Assembly (NCBI GenBank): GCA_034429195.1
Contig: DAOUGQ010000018.1
Span: forward strand, 62,001 to 126,000
Reading direction: 5' to 3'
Source: UBA4782 sp034429195
Lineage (GTDB): Bacteria > Chloroflexota > Anaerolineae > Anaerolineales > Anaerolineaceae
Length of the DNA: 64,000 nt
Part shown: piece by piece, positions 16,540 through 24,611 of the stretch
Layout of the letters: each line of letters starts with the position of its first letter
Numbering within the stretch: position 1 is the stretch's first letter
Translations under genes and position numbers: made by a program
Notes under the pieces: model-generated
Seen by the model: only the letters and a program-made list of their open reading frames with translations
Database searches by the model: none
Told to the model about the DNA's origin: nothing

Positions 16540-17445
16540 TTATGGAAGGCCTGCAGTTAAAACTTCCATAGGATCGAAAAGTTGAAAAATTCCACTCACT
16601 CTCCAGGTGCAATAGTTATACCGCTCGGTTTCTGTGAGGTCATTTAGATAATGTGCCATTTCTGTGAAACGAAAACCAGATGGTCCGATGCGTACCTCAA
16701 AATGCAGATGCGCATTACTGGAATCACCTGTGTTACCTACCTGACCAAGATTTTCACCGCAAACAATGACATCACCAGATTGATAAATAGAGGGTCTTAA
16801 CATATGTGCATACAGCAGATATAAAGATTTTTGCTGGTTTGGGAAATCGGAAGATGAAATGGCTGGGCATGTTAGGGGAGAATGAGCCAGATCGGGCATA
16901 GAGGATTCTGGCAGGGAATTTAATTCTTTCTGCAAAGCAACTGGAAGCTGCTCCAACGGTGTTTCTATCATGATCATATTCCCATAAGGGAAACGATCAT
17001 TTACTGTACCAGCAACAATACCATCCAATACACTTGAAATTTCCAACCCCTCGATGGTTTTCCATTTTCCATAAGACCAGAAGGAAAAATCAACCCCTTG
17101 ATGACCATCATCCTTCCCAGGCGAAGGGGTTTTCATCGAATTGGTCAAAATATTTGAGATATCTGAAAGTGAAAAATCTGGTAGAGGAGAACATACCTCG
17201 CTGGTATAGATGGGTGTATTCGTCAGAGTTGGTGTTATGGTTGGGATTTCGGGAGTGAAGGTTATTTCTGGAGTGAAAGTTATGGAGGGAATAAGTGTCG
17301 CCACTATGGCGACACTTTCTGGTTTACTCTGACAAGAAACAATCGTCAGGGCGAAAAGGCTACATAAAAATAAGCGTCTAAGAAGAATTGCTTTTTGCTT
17401 TGACGATGTATTGATGATTTTTTTCATTTCCTTTCGCAGCAACAT
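16540..17445 (-). CDS. M23-family metallopeptidase lipoprotein
   Basis: About 301 residues. Hydrophobic signal peptide with lipobox LTIVSC, Thr/Pro spacer, then an M23 domain with HQGVDFSFW, LLYAHM and HLHFEVR in the right order. Between the first two motifs there is a longer insertion than in its neighbour (EQLPVALQKELNSLPESSMPDL). The start at 17445 is chosen because it overlaps the DUF1015 stop as TAATG, the same coupling seen elsewhere in this operon; 17427 is an alternative. It is a second intact endopeptidase three genes from the first NBR1-Ig lipoprotein. Confidence 0.86.
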   Translation of the reverse strand: MLLRKEMKKIINTSSKQKAILLRRLFLCSLFALTIVSCQSKPESVAIVATLIPSITFTPEITFTPEIPTITPTLTNTPIYTSEVCSPLPDFSLSDISNILTNSMKTPSPGKDDGHQGVDFSFWSYGKWKTIEGLEISSVLDGIVAGTVNDRFPYGNMIMIETPLEQLPVALQKELNSLPESSMPDLAHSPLTCPAISSSDFPNQQKSLYLLYAHMLRPSIYQSGDVIVCGENLGQVGNTGDSSNAHLHFEVRIGPSGFRFTEMAHYLNDLTETERYNYCTWRVSGIFQLFDPMEVLTAGLP

Positions 17446-18761
17446 TAAGCTATCCGTTTGCATTCCATATAGAACCGTTTCTCTTTTGCTTCGCCCATGG
17501 AGAAGGTTTTTCGAGGTAAAACCCCATCAACAATTACTGTTTTAAAAAGTTCAGATTTTTGTATAGCAGGAACATAAAAACCTGCACAATTTTCCTGGCA
17601 ACCCAGATCTCTCAACACATCTGAACCATGAACGTAGTCAATTTTTTCAGCACCACCCTGTTTGATCCATTTGTCAAGGAAAGCCTGCAATGTTCCAACA
17701 GCAAGGTTATGAGTTGGCTGTTGAATAGAAAGGAGGTAATTTCCGGATTTTTCAACCAGACCTAACTTCTGAGTCTGGCTGGCTTGTTTTTGCACCAGAG
17801 CGGTTAATTCGTCATAATTTGGGAGTATTTCCACTGTAAGATTGTTTCCAAATTCCTGTTTCATCGATTCAATGACAGGCTGCTTAATTTCAAATAGAAC
17901 GCGATGAATAGGCTCGAACTCAAGTGCTTCATCGTGAAGATTTTCGATTTCTACCAATGCAAAACGGGCAGGGTGGTTCATGCCAACCTGATTTTTAATC
18001 TTTTCCCAGATGGATTTAGCTGTAGCCAGAGAATGGTTACCATCTCCGACAGCAAAGAGGAGTATCCCTTTATCCTTATCAACACCATATCGCTGATAAA
18101 AAGTGTTGGGATCAGTCAATTTTTCAAGAGCACGAACAACATTGTGTTCCATGGCAGGATCGCTAATACCATATCCGGTGAGATGTCCACTACCCATCAT
18201 CAGTTCGAAATCATAAAGTCGTTTCAAACGTGGGCGATATTCTAACAAAGGTTCAATTACCGTGCAATTTGGGTCATCGATTAGTACAAGGATATGAGGA
18301 ATTTCAACAGGTGCACCTTCGCGAATCCGCATACGGGGTGGTAAGCGGTCCAGGATGGTGCCTTCTGTAGCACGGATCAGAGATTGGGATCCTGCGTTGA
18401 AATCGTAACGTTCCAAATCCAGTGCCATCATTAAACCCCGACGAATGCGGCCATTGATATTTCGCTCTACGAGAATGAAACCATCATGAGAGGTAAAAAT
18501 ATCATTGTCAAGATAATTCTGCATGGTTTGTTGAGTTCGTAAAATTCGAGCAGGTTCATCTGGTTTTCCCAAATACACTTCGGGCAGGATCATGTGAAGA
18601 GTGGATGGCTTATCACCAACCAACCCTTCAACTTGTTTCCAGTAATCGGGTTGGGAAGTAAACTGGTCGCAGGCAATGACTGCCCAGGTCTGAGGATTGA
18701 TTCCTTGCCTTGGAAGAAGAATTTTTGTACTTTGAACACCAATCGAATGATATGATTTCAT
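17445..18761 (-). CDS. DUF1015 family protein
   Basis: 438 residues, the usual length. Family landmarks are the N-terminal INPQTWAVIACDQFTSQPDYW, LERYDFNAGSQSLIRATEGTI, and the central GDGNHSLATAK motif. Some DUF1015/SbnI-like proteins are free-serine kinases with a ParB-like active site, but that activity cannot be assigned to this one from sequence. It is the first gene of the reverse-strand run leading into the M23 and NBR1-Ig genes, and a TACAAT at 18800-18795 may be its -10. Confidence 0.88.
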   Translation of the reverse strand: MKSYHSIGVQSTKILLPRQGINPQTWAVIACDQFTSQPDYWKQVEGLVGDKPSTLHMILPEVYLGKPDEPARILRTQQTMQNYLDNDIFTSHDGFILVERNINGRIRRGLMMALDLERYDFNAGSQSLIRATEGTILDRLPPRMRIREGAPVEIPHILVLIDDPNCTVIEPLLEYRPRLKRLYDFELMMGSGHLTGYGISDPAMEHNVVRALEKLTDPNTFYQRYGVDKDKGILLFAVGDGNHSLATAKSIWEKIKNQVGMNHPARFALVEIENLHDEALEFEPIHRVLFEIKQPVIESMKQEFGNNLTVEILPNYDELTALVQKQASQTQKLGLVEKSGNYLLSIQQPTHNLAVGTLQAFLDKWIKQGGAEKIDYVHGSDVLRDLGCQENCAGFYVPAIQKSELFKTVIVDGVLPRKTFSMGEAKEKRFYMECKRIA

Positions 18762-18813
18762 GCCACATTGTCCTTTGATGTAAATTATGCCTTCATTGTA
18801 CCAAAAAGAAAAT

Positions 18814-18838
18814 AGGGTGCAGTAATGAACTGCACCCT
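18814..18838 (-). terminator. Rho-independent terminator after the DegV genes
   Basis: A perfect 10-bp stem AGGGTGCAGT / ACTGCACCCT with a 5-nt loop, followed on the reverse strand by ATTTTCTTTTT. It ends the DegV transcript, just before the DUF1015 promoter. Confidence 0.8.
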
Positions 18839-18857
18839 GATTAAAATTTGGATCAAT

Positions 18858-19718
18858 TTAGATACCAAAAAAGTATGCTAAACCTAGAGTGCCAGGGCCA
18901 GTATGAGCACCAATGACAGGACTGATATCAACATACACTATTTTTGCTATACGATCAGGATTACTAATACGCGACAAGATCTTCTGATTTAAGAATTGTG
19001 CTTTTTCATACGTTTTGGCAAGTAAATATGCAATATGGATCTCTTGATGATTTCCAACACGCTCAATAAAGATATCAGCAAGTCGGTCAAGAGCTTTTGA
19101 GAAGGTTCGTACTCTTCCCATGGCTTCAATTTTGCCTTCCCGTAATTCAAGTAGAGGCTTCATGTCCATTAAGGTGCCCATGAACGTTGCGGCTGTATTG
19201 ATCCTTCCACCAAGGAAAAGATATTTTAAGGTATTTACCGTAAATATTGCCCCGGCGTTTTGAAGGAGTTGTTCCGCTAATTGTTTACATTCTTGGAGAT
19301 TAGCTCCTTGATTTGCTGCCTGTGCAACTTTAATTATCGGATATCCCATTCCCATACTGGTAAGGCGTGAATCGATTACTTCAATATTCTCGTTTTTCAA
19401 TGATTCTCGAGCCTGGCAGGCAGAATGGTAGGTGCCAGAAATCCCAGAAGAAATGACGATACAGAGAATATCATACCCATCTTGTAAAAGCTTTTTAAAT
19501 TGGCTGATGAATTCTTCTGGAGATGGTTGTGATGTAGTTGGAATTATCTTGCTTTCTTGCTGCAATGTATAAAATTCATCTGGCTGGATATCCACCCCAT
19601 CTAAATAAGCCGTTCTCCCAATAATCAAATGAAGCGGAACAATGAAGATTGGCAGGTCTTTAGCAAGATCTGCGGGAAGGTAAGCAGTACTATCTGTCAC
19701 TACTGCGACTTTTCTCAA
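18858..19718 (-). CDS. DegV family fatty-acid-binding protein
   Basis: 286 residues. DegV/FakB hallmarks are VVTDSTAYLP at the N-terminus, TSQPSPEEF, the ISSGISGTYHSA loop and the ending GAHTGPGTLGLAYF. FakB proteins hold a fatty acid for phosphorylation by FakA; no fakA is nearby. Start choice: GGAGG at 19729-19725 directly touches the TTG at 19724, so it cannot serve it, but lies 6 bases before the TTG at 19718, which I take as the start. Second gene of a tandem pair with the DegV paralogue at 19807. Confidence 0.9.
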   Translation of the reverse strand: MRKVAVVTDSTAYLPADLAKDLPIFIVPLHLIIGRTAYLDGVDIQPDEFYTLQQESKIIPTTSQPSPEEFISQFKKLLQDGYDILCIVISSGISGTYHSACQARESLKNENIEVIDSRLTSMGMGYPIIKVAQAANQGANLQECKQLAEQLLQNAGAIFTVNTLKYLFLGGRINTAATFMGTLMDMKPLLELREGKIEAMGRVRTFSKALDRLADIFIERVGNHQEIHIAYLLAKTYEKAQFLNQKILSRISNPDRIAKIVYVDISPVIGAHTGPGTLGLAYFFGI

Positions 19719-19806
19719 TTTCAACCTCCAGAATCAGTTGTTGTGAAAACGGATTTCGTCGATTATTTTATCGTATGTATTAATAGATTACCACAAAATG
19801 CCTGCA

Positions 19807-20667
19807 TTAACCCATCCCAAGCATATAGGCAATCCCAAGTGTACCAGGACCTGTATGGGTTCCTATGACGGGGCTCACTTCAGATAATATTCCTGTGGTA
19901 ATTTTTCCTTTTGGAAAACGCGCTGTTACTTTTTCTAGCAGATTTGCAGCTTCTTCAGGAGCTTTTGCATGCACACAGGCGATTTGTAGATTTCGGCAAT
20001 CCTCTGCACGCTTCACAAACAGATCTACAAGCTGATCTATCGCTTTTGATAGGGTACGAACGCGATCGATGGGCTCGATCCTTCCTTCTTTTAATTCAAG
20101 AATTGGTTTTAAATCGAGAGCAGTACCAAGAAAGGCAGAAGCTCCCCCGATACGTCCACCACGATGCAAATACTCTAATGTGCTGACAGTGAATAATGCG
20201 CCAGTTTTTTCTAAAGCCATTTCAGCCAGAGCTTTGCATTCATTAAGGGTTGCACCTTTTGCAGCAGCTTTCGCAACGGTTAAAACCTGAAAGCCAAGTG
20301 CCATACTGGTGGAAAGGGAATCTACTAATTCAATAGGGGCACCTGGAAATTCGCGCATTGCCTGTTGCGCAGAATCGAAGGTTCCAGATAGTTTGGAAGA
20401 AATGACAATATTTAAAATATCAAACCCTTCATCCAATAAATGAAGATATAAATTTTTAAAGGAAGCAGGTGTTGCCTGCGAGGTTGAAGGGTTTAATTTG
20501 TTCATCTGCAGACGAGTATAGAATTCTTCTGGGTGAATAGTAATACCGTCTTCGTAAACCTTTTCTCCAAATATTACCTGTAAAGGCACAGTATAAATCG
20601 ATAGCCCATTCAGAATTGAATCTGGAATATTAGCAGTGCTATCGGTAATAATTGCTACTTTGCTCAT
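19807..20667 (-). CDS. DegV family fatty-acid-binding protein (paralogue)
   Basis: 286 residues, clearly paralogous to the next gene downstream along the whole length: IITDSTANIP, TSQATPASF, ISSKLSGTFDSA and a final GTHTGPGTLGIAYM. The AAGGAG site lies 7 bases before the ATG. Two tandem copies suggest binding proteins for different fatty acids, as FakB1 and FakB2 do in Firmicutes; that division here is inference. Divergent from ffh, with shared upstream DNA containing a split inverted repeat. Confidence 0.92.
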   Translation of the reverse strand: MSKVAIITDSTANIPDSILNGLSIYTVPLQVIFGEKVYEDGITIHPEEFYTRLQMNKLNPSTSQATPASFKNLYLHLLDEGFDILNIVISSKLSGTFDSAQQAMREFPGAPIELVDSLSTSMALGFQVLTVAKAAAKGATLNECKALAEMALEKTGALFTVSTLEYLHRGGRIGGASAFLGTALDLKPILELKEGRIEPIDRVRTLSKAIDQLVDLFVKRAEDCRNLQIACVHAKAPEEAANLLEKVTARFPKGKITTGILSEVSPVIGTHTGPGTLGIAYMLGMG

Positions 20668-20711
20668 ATGATTACTCCTTCTATTGCCTAAAACCCAATA
20701 ATGAGAAAATA

Positions 20712-20833
20712 GTTACCAAAGCATCTTTTATTTTGATAATAACGCTCAGTTCCATCTTGACCTTAAGAACCATGTCGGCTAAAATGAACTGCTATCAAAC
20801 CTTAAGGCGGATAGATCTTCTTTCTTTGGTAAC
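20712..20833. repeat. Split inverted repeat flanking the ffh promoter
   Basis: GTTACCAAAG at 20712-20721 and its exact reverse complement CTTTGGTAAC at 20824-20833 are 102 bp apart. The second copy lies just before the ffh ATG, where it would also cover the ribosome site. It may be a pair of operator half-sites or an mRNA element. Confidence 0.4.
20757..20785 (+). promoter_or_regulatory. Predicted ffh promoter
   Basis: TTGACC, exactly 17 bp, then TAAAAT: a near-consensus housekeeping promoter giving a leader of about 50 nt. Confidence 0.7.
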
Positions 20834-20841
20834 AAATTATC

Positions 20842-22164
20842 ATGTTTGAAAATCTTTCAGGACGATTAAACACCATCTTTCAGAACTTGCGACGTCGGGG
20901 TAAACTGACTGAAGCTGATGTTGATGCTTCTTTGCGTGAAGTACGCCTTGCACTCCTCGAAGCTGATGTGCATTACAGCGTGGTGAAGGATTTTTTAACC
21001 AGAGTACGTGAACGTGCAGTGGGGTATGAAGTTTCAAAGGCCTTGAACCCGGCTCAACAAGTGATAAAAATTGTTCATGAAGAGTTGATTACCACACTTG
21101 GCGAACCTGGAAGGCTGAACCTGGCTGGCCAGAAGCCTCGGTTAATTATTCTTGTGGGTTTACAGGGTTCTGGTAAAACAACTGCAGTTGCGAAACTTGC
21201 ACGGTTACTTCGTTCTCAGGGAGAGCGTGTTTTATTGGTTGCAGCAGACCCATATCGACCTGCTGCAGTCAAACAATTACAGACTTTAGGTGAGCGGATT
21301 GGTGTACCTGTAGTCTATGAACAAGGAGTAAAACCCCCTGATCTAGTGAAACGAGCTTATGAGCAAGGACAAAAAGGTGGATACACCATTGTTATTGCAG
21401 ATACTGCCGGACGTTCGCAGCTCGATCAGGAATTAATGGATGAACTTTCTGCCATCGCTAAAAAAACTCCTGTTGCAGAGACTTTATTAGTGGTAGATGC
21501 AATGATCGGTCAAACTGCTTTACAGGTAGCTGAAGGGTTCAAACAAGCAATCTCGATCAATGGATTAGTTTTTACCAAGATGGATGGTGATGCACGCGGA
21601 GGCGCAGCAATTTCTGTCCGACATGTAACTGGTGTTCCAATTAAGTTTCTGGGTACAGGAGAAGGTATTGATGCTATTGAGGTTTATGAGCCTTCTCGCC
21701 TGGCTTCTCGCATATTAGGAATGGGTGATGTACTGGGGTTGATCGAAAAAGCTGAAGCTGCATTTGATGAAGAGGAAGCAAAAAAGCAAGCTGGTAAAAT
21801 GATGAGTGGCAAATTCACCCTGGAAGATTTTGCCAGTCAGATTAAACAAGTAAAAAAAATGGGTTCCTTTTCGCAAATCATGGAATTGCTACCTGGAAGT
21901 TTGGGGCAGGCAGCAAAAATGGTAGATCCTAAGGATGCTGAGAACCAATTCAAGAAAACCGAAGCAATCATTAATTCTATGACTATGCAAGAAAGGCGAA
22001 ATCCGGATATACTTAATGCCAGCCGCAGAAGGCGTATTGCACGTGGCTGCGGATTGGAAGTCCAGGATGTCAACCGCTTGATGAAGCAGTTTCGAGATAC
22101 ACAACGGTTGATGAAAACTTTACAATCATCAGGTGGAAAAGGTTTATCCCGCCTGTTTGGATGA
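20842..22164 (+). CDS. ffh: Signal recognition particle protein Ffh
   Basis: 440 residues. N domain, then G domain with GLQGSGKTTAVAKLA (P-loop), DTAGRSQLD and TKMDGDARGG, then a methionine-rich M domain (KKMGSFSQIMELLPG, CGLEVQDVNRLMKQF) that binds SRP RNA and signal sequences. Ffh delivers nascent membrane proteins to FtsY. No strong Shine-Dalgarno is seen before the ATG. It heads the ffh-rpsP-khpA-rimM block conserved in many bacteria. Confidence 0.97.
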   Translation: MFENLSGRLNTIFQNLRRRGKLTEADVDASLREVRLALLEADVHYSVVKDFLTRVRERAVGYEVSKALNPAQQVIKIVHEELITTLGEPGRLNLAGQKPRLIILVGLQGSGKTTAVAKLARLLRSQGERVLLVAADPYRPAAVKQLQTLGERIGVPVVYEQGVKPPDLVKRAYEQGQKGGYTIVIADTAGRSQLDQELMDELSAIAKKTPVAETLLVVDAMIGQTALQVAEGFKQAISINGLVFTKMDGDARGGAAISVRHVTGVPIKFLGTGEGIDAIEVYEPSRLASRILGMGDVLGLIEKAEAAFDEEEAKKQAGKMMSGKFTLEDFASQIKQVKKMGSFSQIMELLPGSLGQAAKMVDPKDAENQFKKTEAIINSMTMQERRNPDILNASRRRRIARGCGLEVQDVNRLMKQFRDTQRLMKTLQSSGGKGLSRLFG

Positions 22165-22266
22165 GTTTCTTCAAACAGACAGATGCGCACCCTTCGCGCT
22201 CTCTCAACTGACTGTAGAAGAAGCAAAAATATAAAAATAATCATAATTTTATGAGGAGATAGTTCG

Positions 22267-22611
22267 ATGGTTCGTATTCGTTTGCGAAGAACTGGTTTGA
22301 AGAATCAACCAACATACCGGATTATGGTAGCTGATAAAGAAGCGCCACGAGATGGTCGTTTTTTAGAGATCTTAGGCTCTTACAATCCCCGCACTGAACC
22401 CTTTACACTTGAAGTCAATGAAGAAAGAGTCTATCACTGGATGAGCAATGGTGCTCAACCGAGCGAATCTGTGGCAAAGTTATTCAAAATTGTTGGCTTA
22501 ACTGATCGTTATGCACGATATAAAGCGGGTGAAAAACTCGAAACCCTTATGGAAGAAAGTCGCCAGGCTTTCGAAGCTCGTAAAGTAGATAATCGTACCC
22601 GACGAGATTAG
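22267..22611 (+). CDS. rpsP: 30S ribosomal protein bS16
   Basis: 114 residues. MVRIRLRRTGLKNQPTYRIMVADK and the following GRFLEILGSYNPRTEP are diagnostic of bS16; the C-terminus carries a basic and acidic tail beyond the 80-residue core. It assembles early in the 30S subunit. AGGAGA lies 8 bases before the ATG. Neighbours are ffh upstream and khpA downstream. Confidence 0.97.
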   Translation: MVRIRLRRTGLKNQPTYRIMVADKEAPRDGRFLEILGSYNPRTEPFTLEVNEERVYHWMSNGAQPSESVAKLFKIVGLTDRYARYKAGEKLETLMEESRQAFEARKVDNRTRRD

Positions 22612-22680
22612 TTCCTTCATTCCAAGTATAAATACATCAGGGAGTATTTTCGTTGTTCCTGGTGGAAAGGATGGTGCGAT

Positions 22681-22920
22681 ATGAAAGAACTCATTGAATA
22701 TATTGCCACAGCTTTGGTAGATGATCCTGCTCGTGTCAGTGTCAAGCAGGGCAAAGCTATTGGGAATAAAGTCAACCTCGAATTGCATGTGGCAAAAGAT
22801 GATATGGGTAGAATAATCGGAAAAGCAGGCAGAGTAGCTAATGCAATGCGTATTTTATTACGTGTGGCTGCTGCCCGTGACAGCAAGCAGGTGACACTGG
22901 ATGTTATTGAGGCCCGATGA
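22681..22920 (+). CDS. khpA: KhpA-type KH-domain RNA-binding protein
   Basis: 79 residues, a single KH domain with the GRIIGKAGRVANAMR loop (GxxG motif). KhpA-type proteins bind many transcripts, often with KhpB, and influence cell shape and translation in Gram-positive bacteria. Position between rpsP and rimM is the conserved one. Its TGA overlaps the rimM ATG by 4 bp. Confidence 0.93.
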   Translation: MKELIEYIATALVDDPARVSVKQGKAIGNKVNLELHVAKDDMGRIIGKAGRVANAMRILLRVAAARDSKQVTLDVIEAR

Positions 22921-23486
22921 GCCCTAACGGAAATATCCTGCCTGATAATTCGAAAGATCAAAGCAGAACAGGCTCGCTCAAACCGGGCGAGCCTGAATTT
23001 TTGGAAGTGGGACGGATTAGACGCTCGCATGGTGTAAAAGGGGAAATGATCCTTGAAATATTTTCCGAAAGCATGGACTATTTTAAAAAAGGAAAAAAAT
23101 TATTCATTGGACATCAACACCAACCTTTGACAATCGAGAATACCCGATCACATGATGATCTACTGCTGATTAAATTTGAAGGTATCGATACCCCAGAAGC
23201 TTTAGCCAGTTATCGAAACAAGCTGGTTTACGTACCAGTATCGCAATTGCTACCTTTGCCAGAAGGAAAGCATTATTTTTATCAATTAATAGGACTCGAA
23301 GCGGTAGATCAACAAGGCAGGTCTCTTGGATTAATTACTGAGGTCATACAAACTGGTTCAGCACCTGTTTATGTGGTTACATCGACTGATGGCGATGAGC
23401 AATTATTCCCCGCTATACCAGATGTTGTGAAGAAAATTGACATTGAAGCACGAAAGATCATTATCCACCCTCAGGAATGGGAATAA
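22917..23486 (+). CDS. rimM: Ribosome maturation factor RimM
   Basis: 189 residues. A nonconserved N-terminal extension of about 27 residues precedes the RimM domain (VGRIRRSHGVKGEM), and the C-terminal PRC-barrel follows (YFYQLIGLEAVD ... LFPAIPDVVKKID). RimM assists maturation of the 30S head near uS19. Usually trmD follows directly; here dprA does. Confidence 0.94.
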   Translation: MSPNGNILPDNSKDQSRTGSLKPGEPEFLEVGRIRRSHGVKGEMILEIFSESMDYFKKGKKLFIGHQHQPLTIENTRSHDDLLLIKFEGIDTPEALASYRNKLVYVPVSQLLPLPEGKHYFYQLIGLEAVDQQGRSLGLITEVIQTGSAPVYVVTSTDGDEQLFPAIPDVVKKIDIEARKIIIHPQEWE

Positions 23487-23495
23487 GCCAGAAAC

Positions 23496-24611
23496 ATGGA
23501 TCAAAAGAAATTCTGGGTAGCATTCAGCCTGGTCAAAGGCATTGGTGCAGTCAGATTTCGAGCACTATTAAACTATTTTGGTGATCTTGAATCTGCATGG
23601 TTGGCTTCACCTGATACCTTGATGAAGGCAGGTTTGAGCGAGAGGATTGTCGAAAAACTCGTTGAAGTGCGTGAAACAAAAGACCCAGATAAGATGATCC
23701 GATGGATCGACCAGCAAAACATACAAGTATTAACCTGGGAAGATGAGACTTACCCTACTTTATTGAAGGAAATTGATCAACCACCACCAGTACTCTATGT
23801 AAAAGGGAACATCCAGCCAGAAAATAATCAAACTGTTGCCATTGTGGGAACAAGAAAAATCACTCCTTATGGAAGGCAAGTGACCGAGGAAATTGCAGAT
23901 TATCTGGCAAGAATCGGTTTTACGATTGTCAGTGGTCTGGCGCGCGGGGTTGATGGTATTGCTCATCAAACAGCAATACATGCAGGAGGAAAGACATATG
24001 CAGTATTGGGTTGTGGGGTAGAGCAGGTCTATCCCCCTGAGCATAAAAAACTGGCTGAGCAAATTATAGAGAATGGTGCATTGATCAGTGACTATCCTCC
24101 TGGAACCAGGCCAGACGCAGCAAATTTTCCTCCCCGTAATCGGATCATATCGGGCTTGTCACAAATTACCGTAGTTGTCGAGGCGGGTGAAACCAGTGGT
24201 GCTTTGATCACTGCGACATTCGCAGCTGACCAAGGTAGGGATGTATTGGCGGTGCCGGGAAATGTTTATGCTCCGCAAAGCAAGGGCACCAATCGTTTGA
24301 TCGCACAAGGTGCCTATCCGTATACAGGTATCAGTAGCCTGGAAGCTTTGCTCAAAGTAACCAAACATAAAGAGGTAAATGAACCGGCTATTCTTCCCGA
24401 AAACGAAATTGAAGCCAGTTTATTAAGGATCATGCAAAATTCAGACGGGATGCATATTGATGAAATTGTTGCTATAAGTAGTTTAAGTATTGATATAATT
24501 TCGGCAACCCTTACTATAATGGAATTAAAAGGAATGGTCAAAAGTGTAGGTGGTATGACCTATTCATTGCGTGAGGCGGGAGTATCTTATGTTGCAGACC
24601 CAGATGAATGA
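23496..24611 (+). CDS. dprA: DNA-processing protein DprA/Smf
   Basis: 371 residues. N-terminal helix-hairpin-helix/SAM-like part (VKGIGAVRFRALLNYFG), the Rossmann-like core with VAIVGTRKITPYG near residue 116, SGLARGVDGIAH near 145 and NRIISGLS, and a C-terminal winged-helix region (HIDEIVAISSLSIDIISATL). DprA binds incoming single-stranded DNA and loads RecA during transformation. Its last 23 bases overlap the guanylyltransferase gene. Competence pili genes are not in the window. Confidence 0.95.
   Translation: MDQKKFWVAFSLVKGIGAVRFRALLNYFGDLESAWLASPDTLMKAGLSERIVEKLVEVRETKDPDKMIRWIDQQNIQVLTWEDETYPTLLKEIDQPPPVLYVKGNIQPENNQTVAIVGTRKITPYGRQVTEEIADYLARIGFTIVSGLARGVDGIAHQTAIHAGGKTYAVLGCGVEQVYPPEHKKLAEQIIENGALISDYPPGTRPDAANFPPRNRIISGLSQITVVVEAGETSGALITATFAADQGRDVLAVPGNVYAPQSKGTNRLIAQGAYPYTGISSLEALLKVTKHKEVNEPAILPENEIEASLLRIMQNSDGMHIDEIVAISSLSIDIISATLTIMELKGMVKSVGGMTYSLREAGVSYVADPDE

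Noticed and set aside
20668..20841. SRP RNA or riboswitch between degV and ffh
   Set aside because: The region has promoter elements and a split inverted repeat, but no SRP RNA-like conserved loop or riboswitch core.
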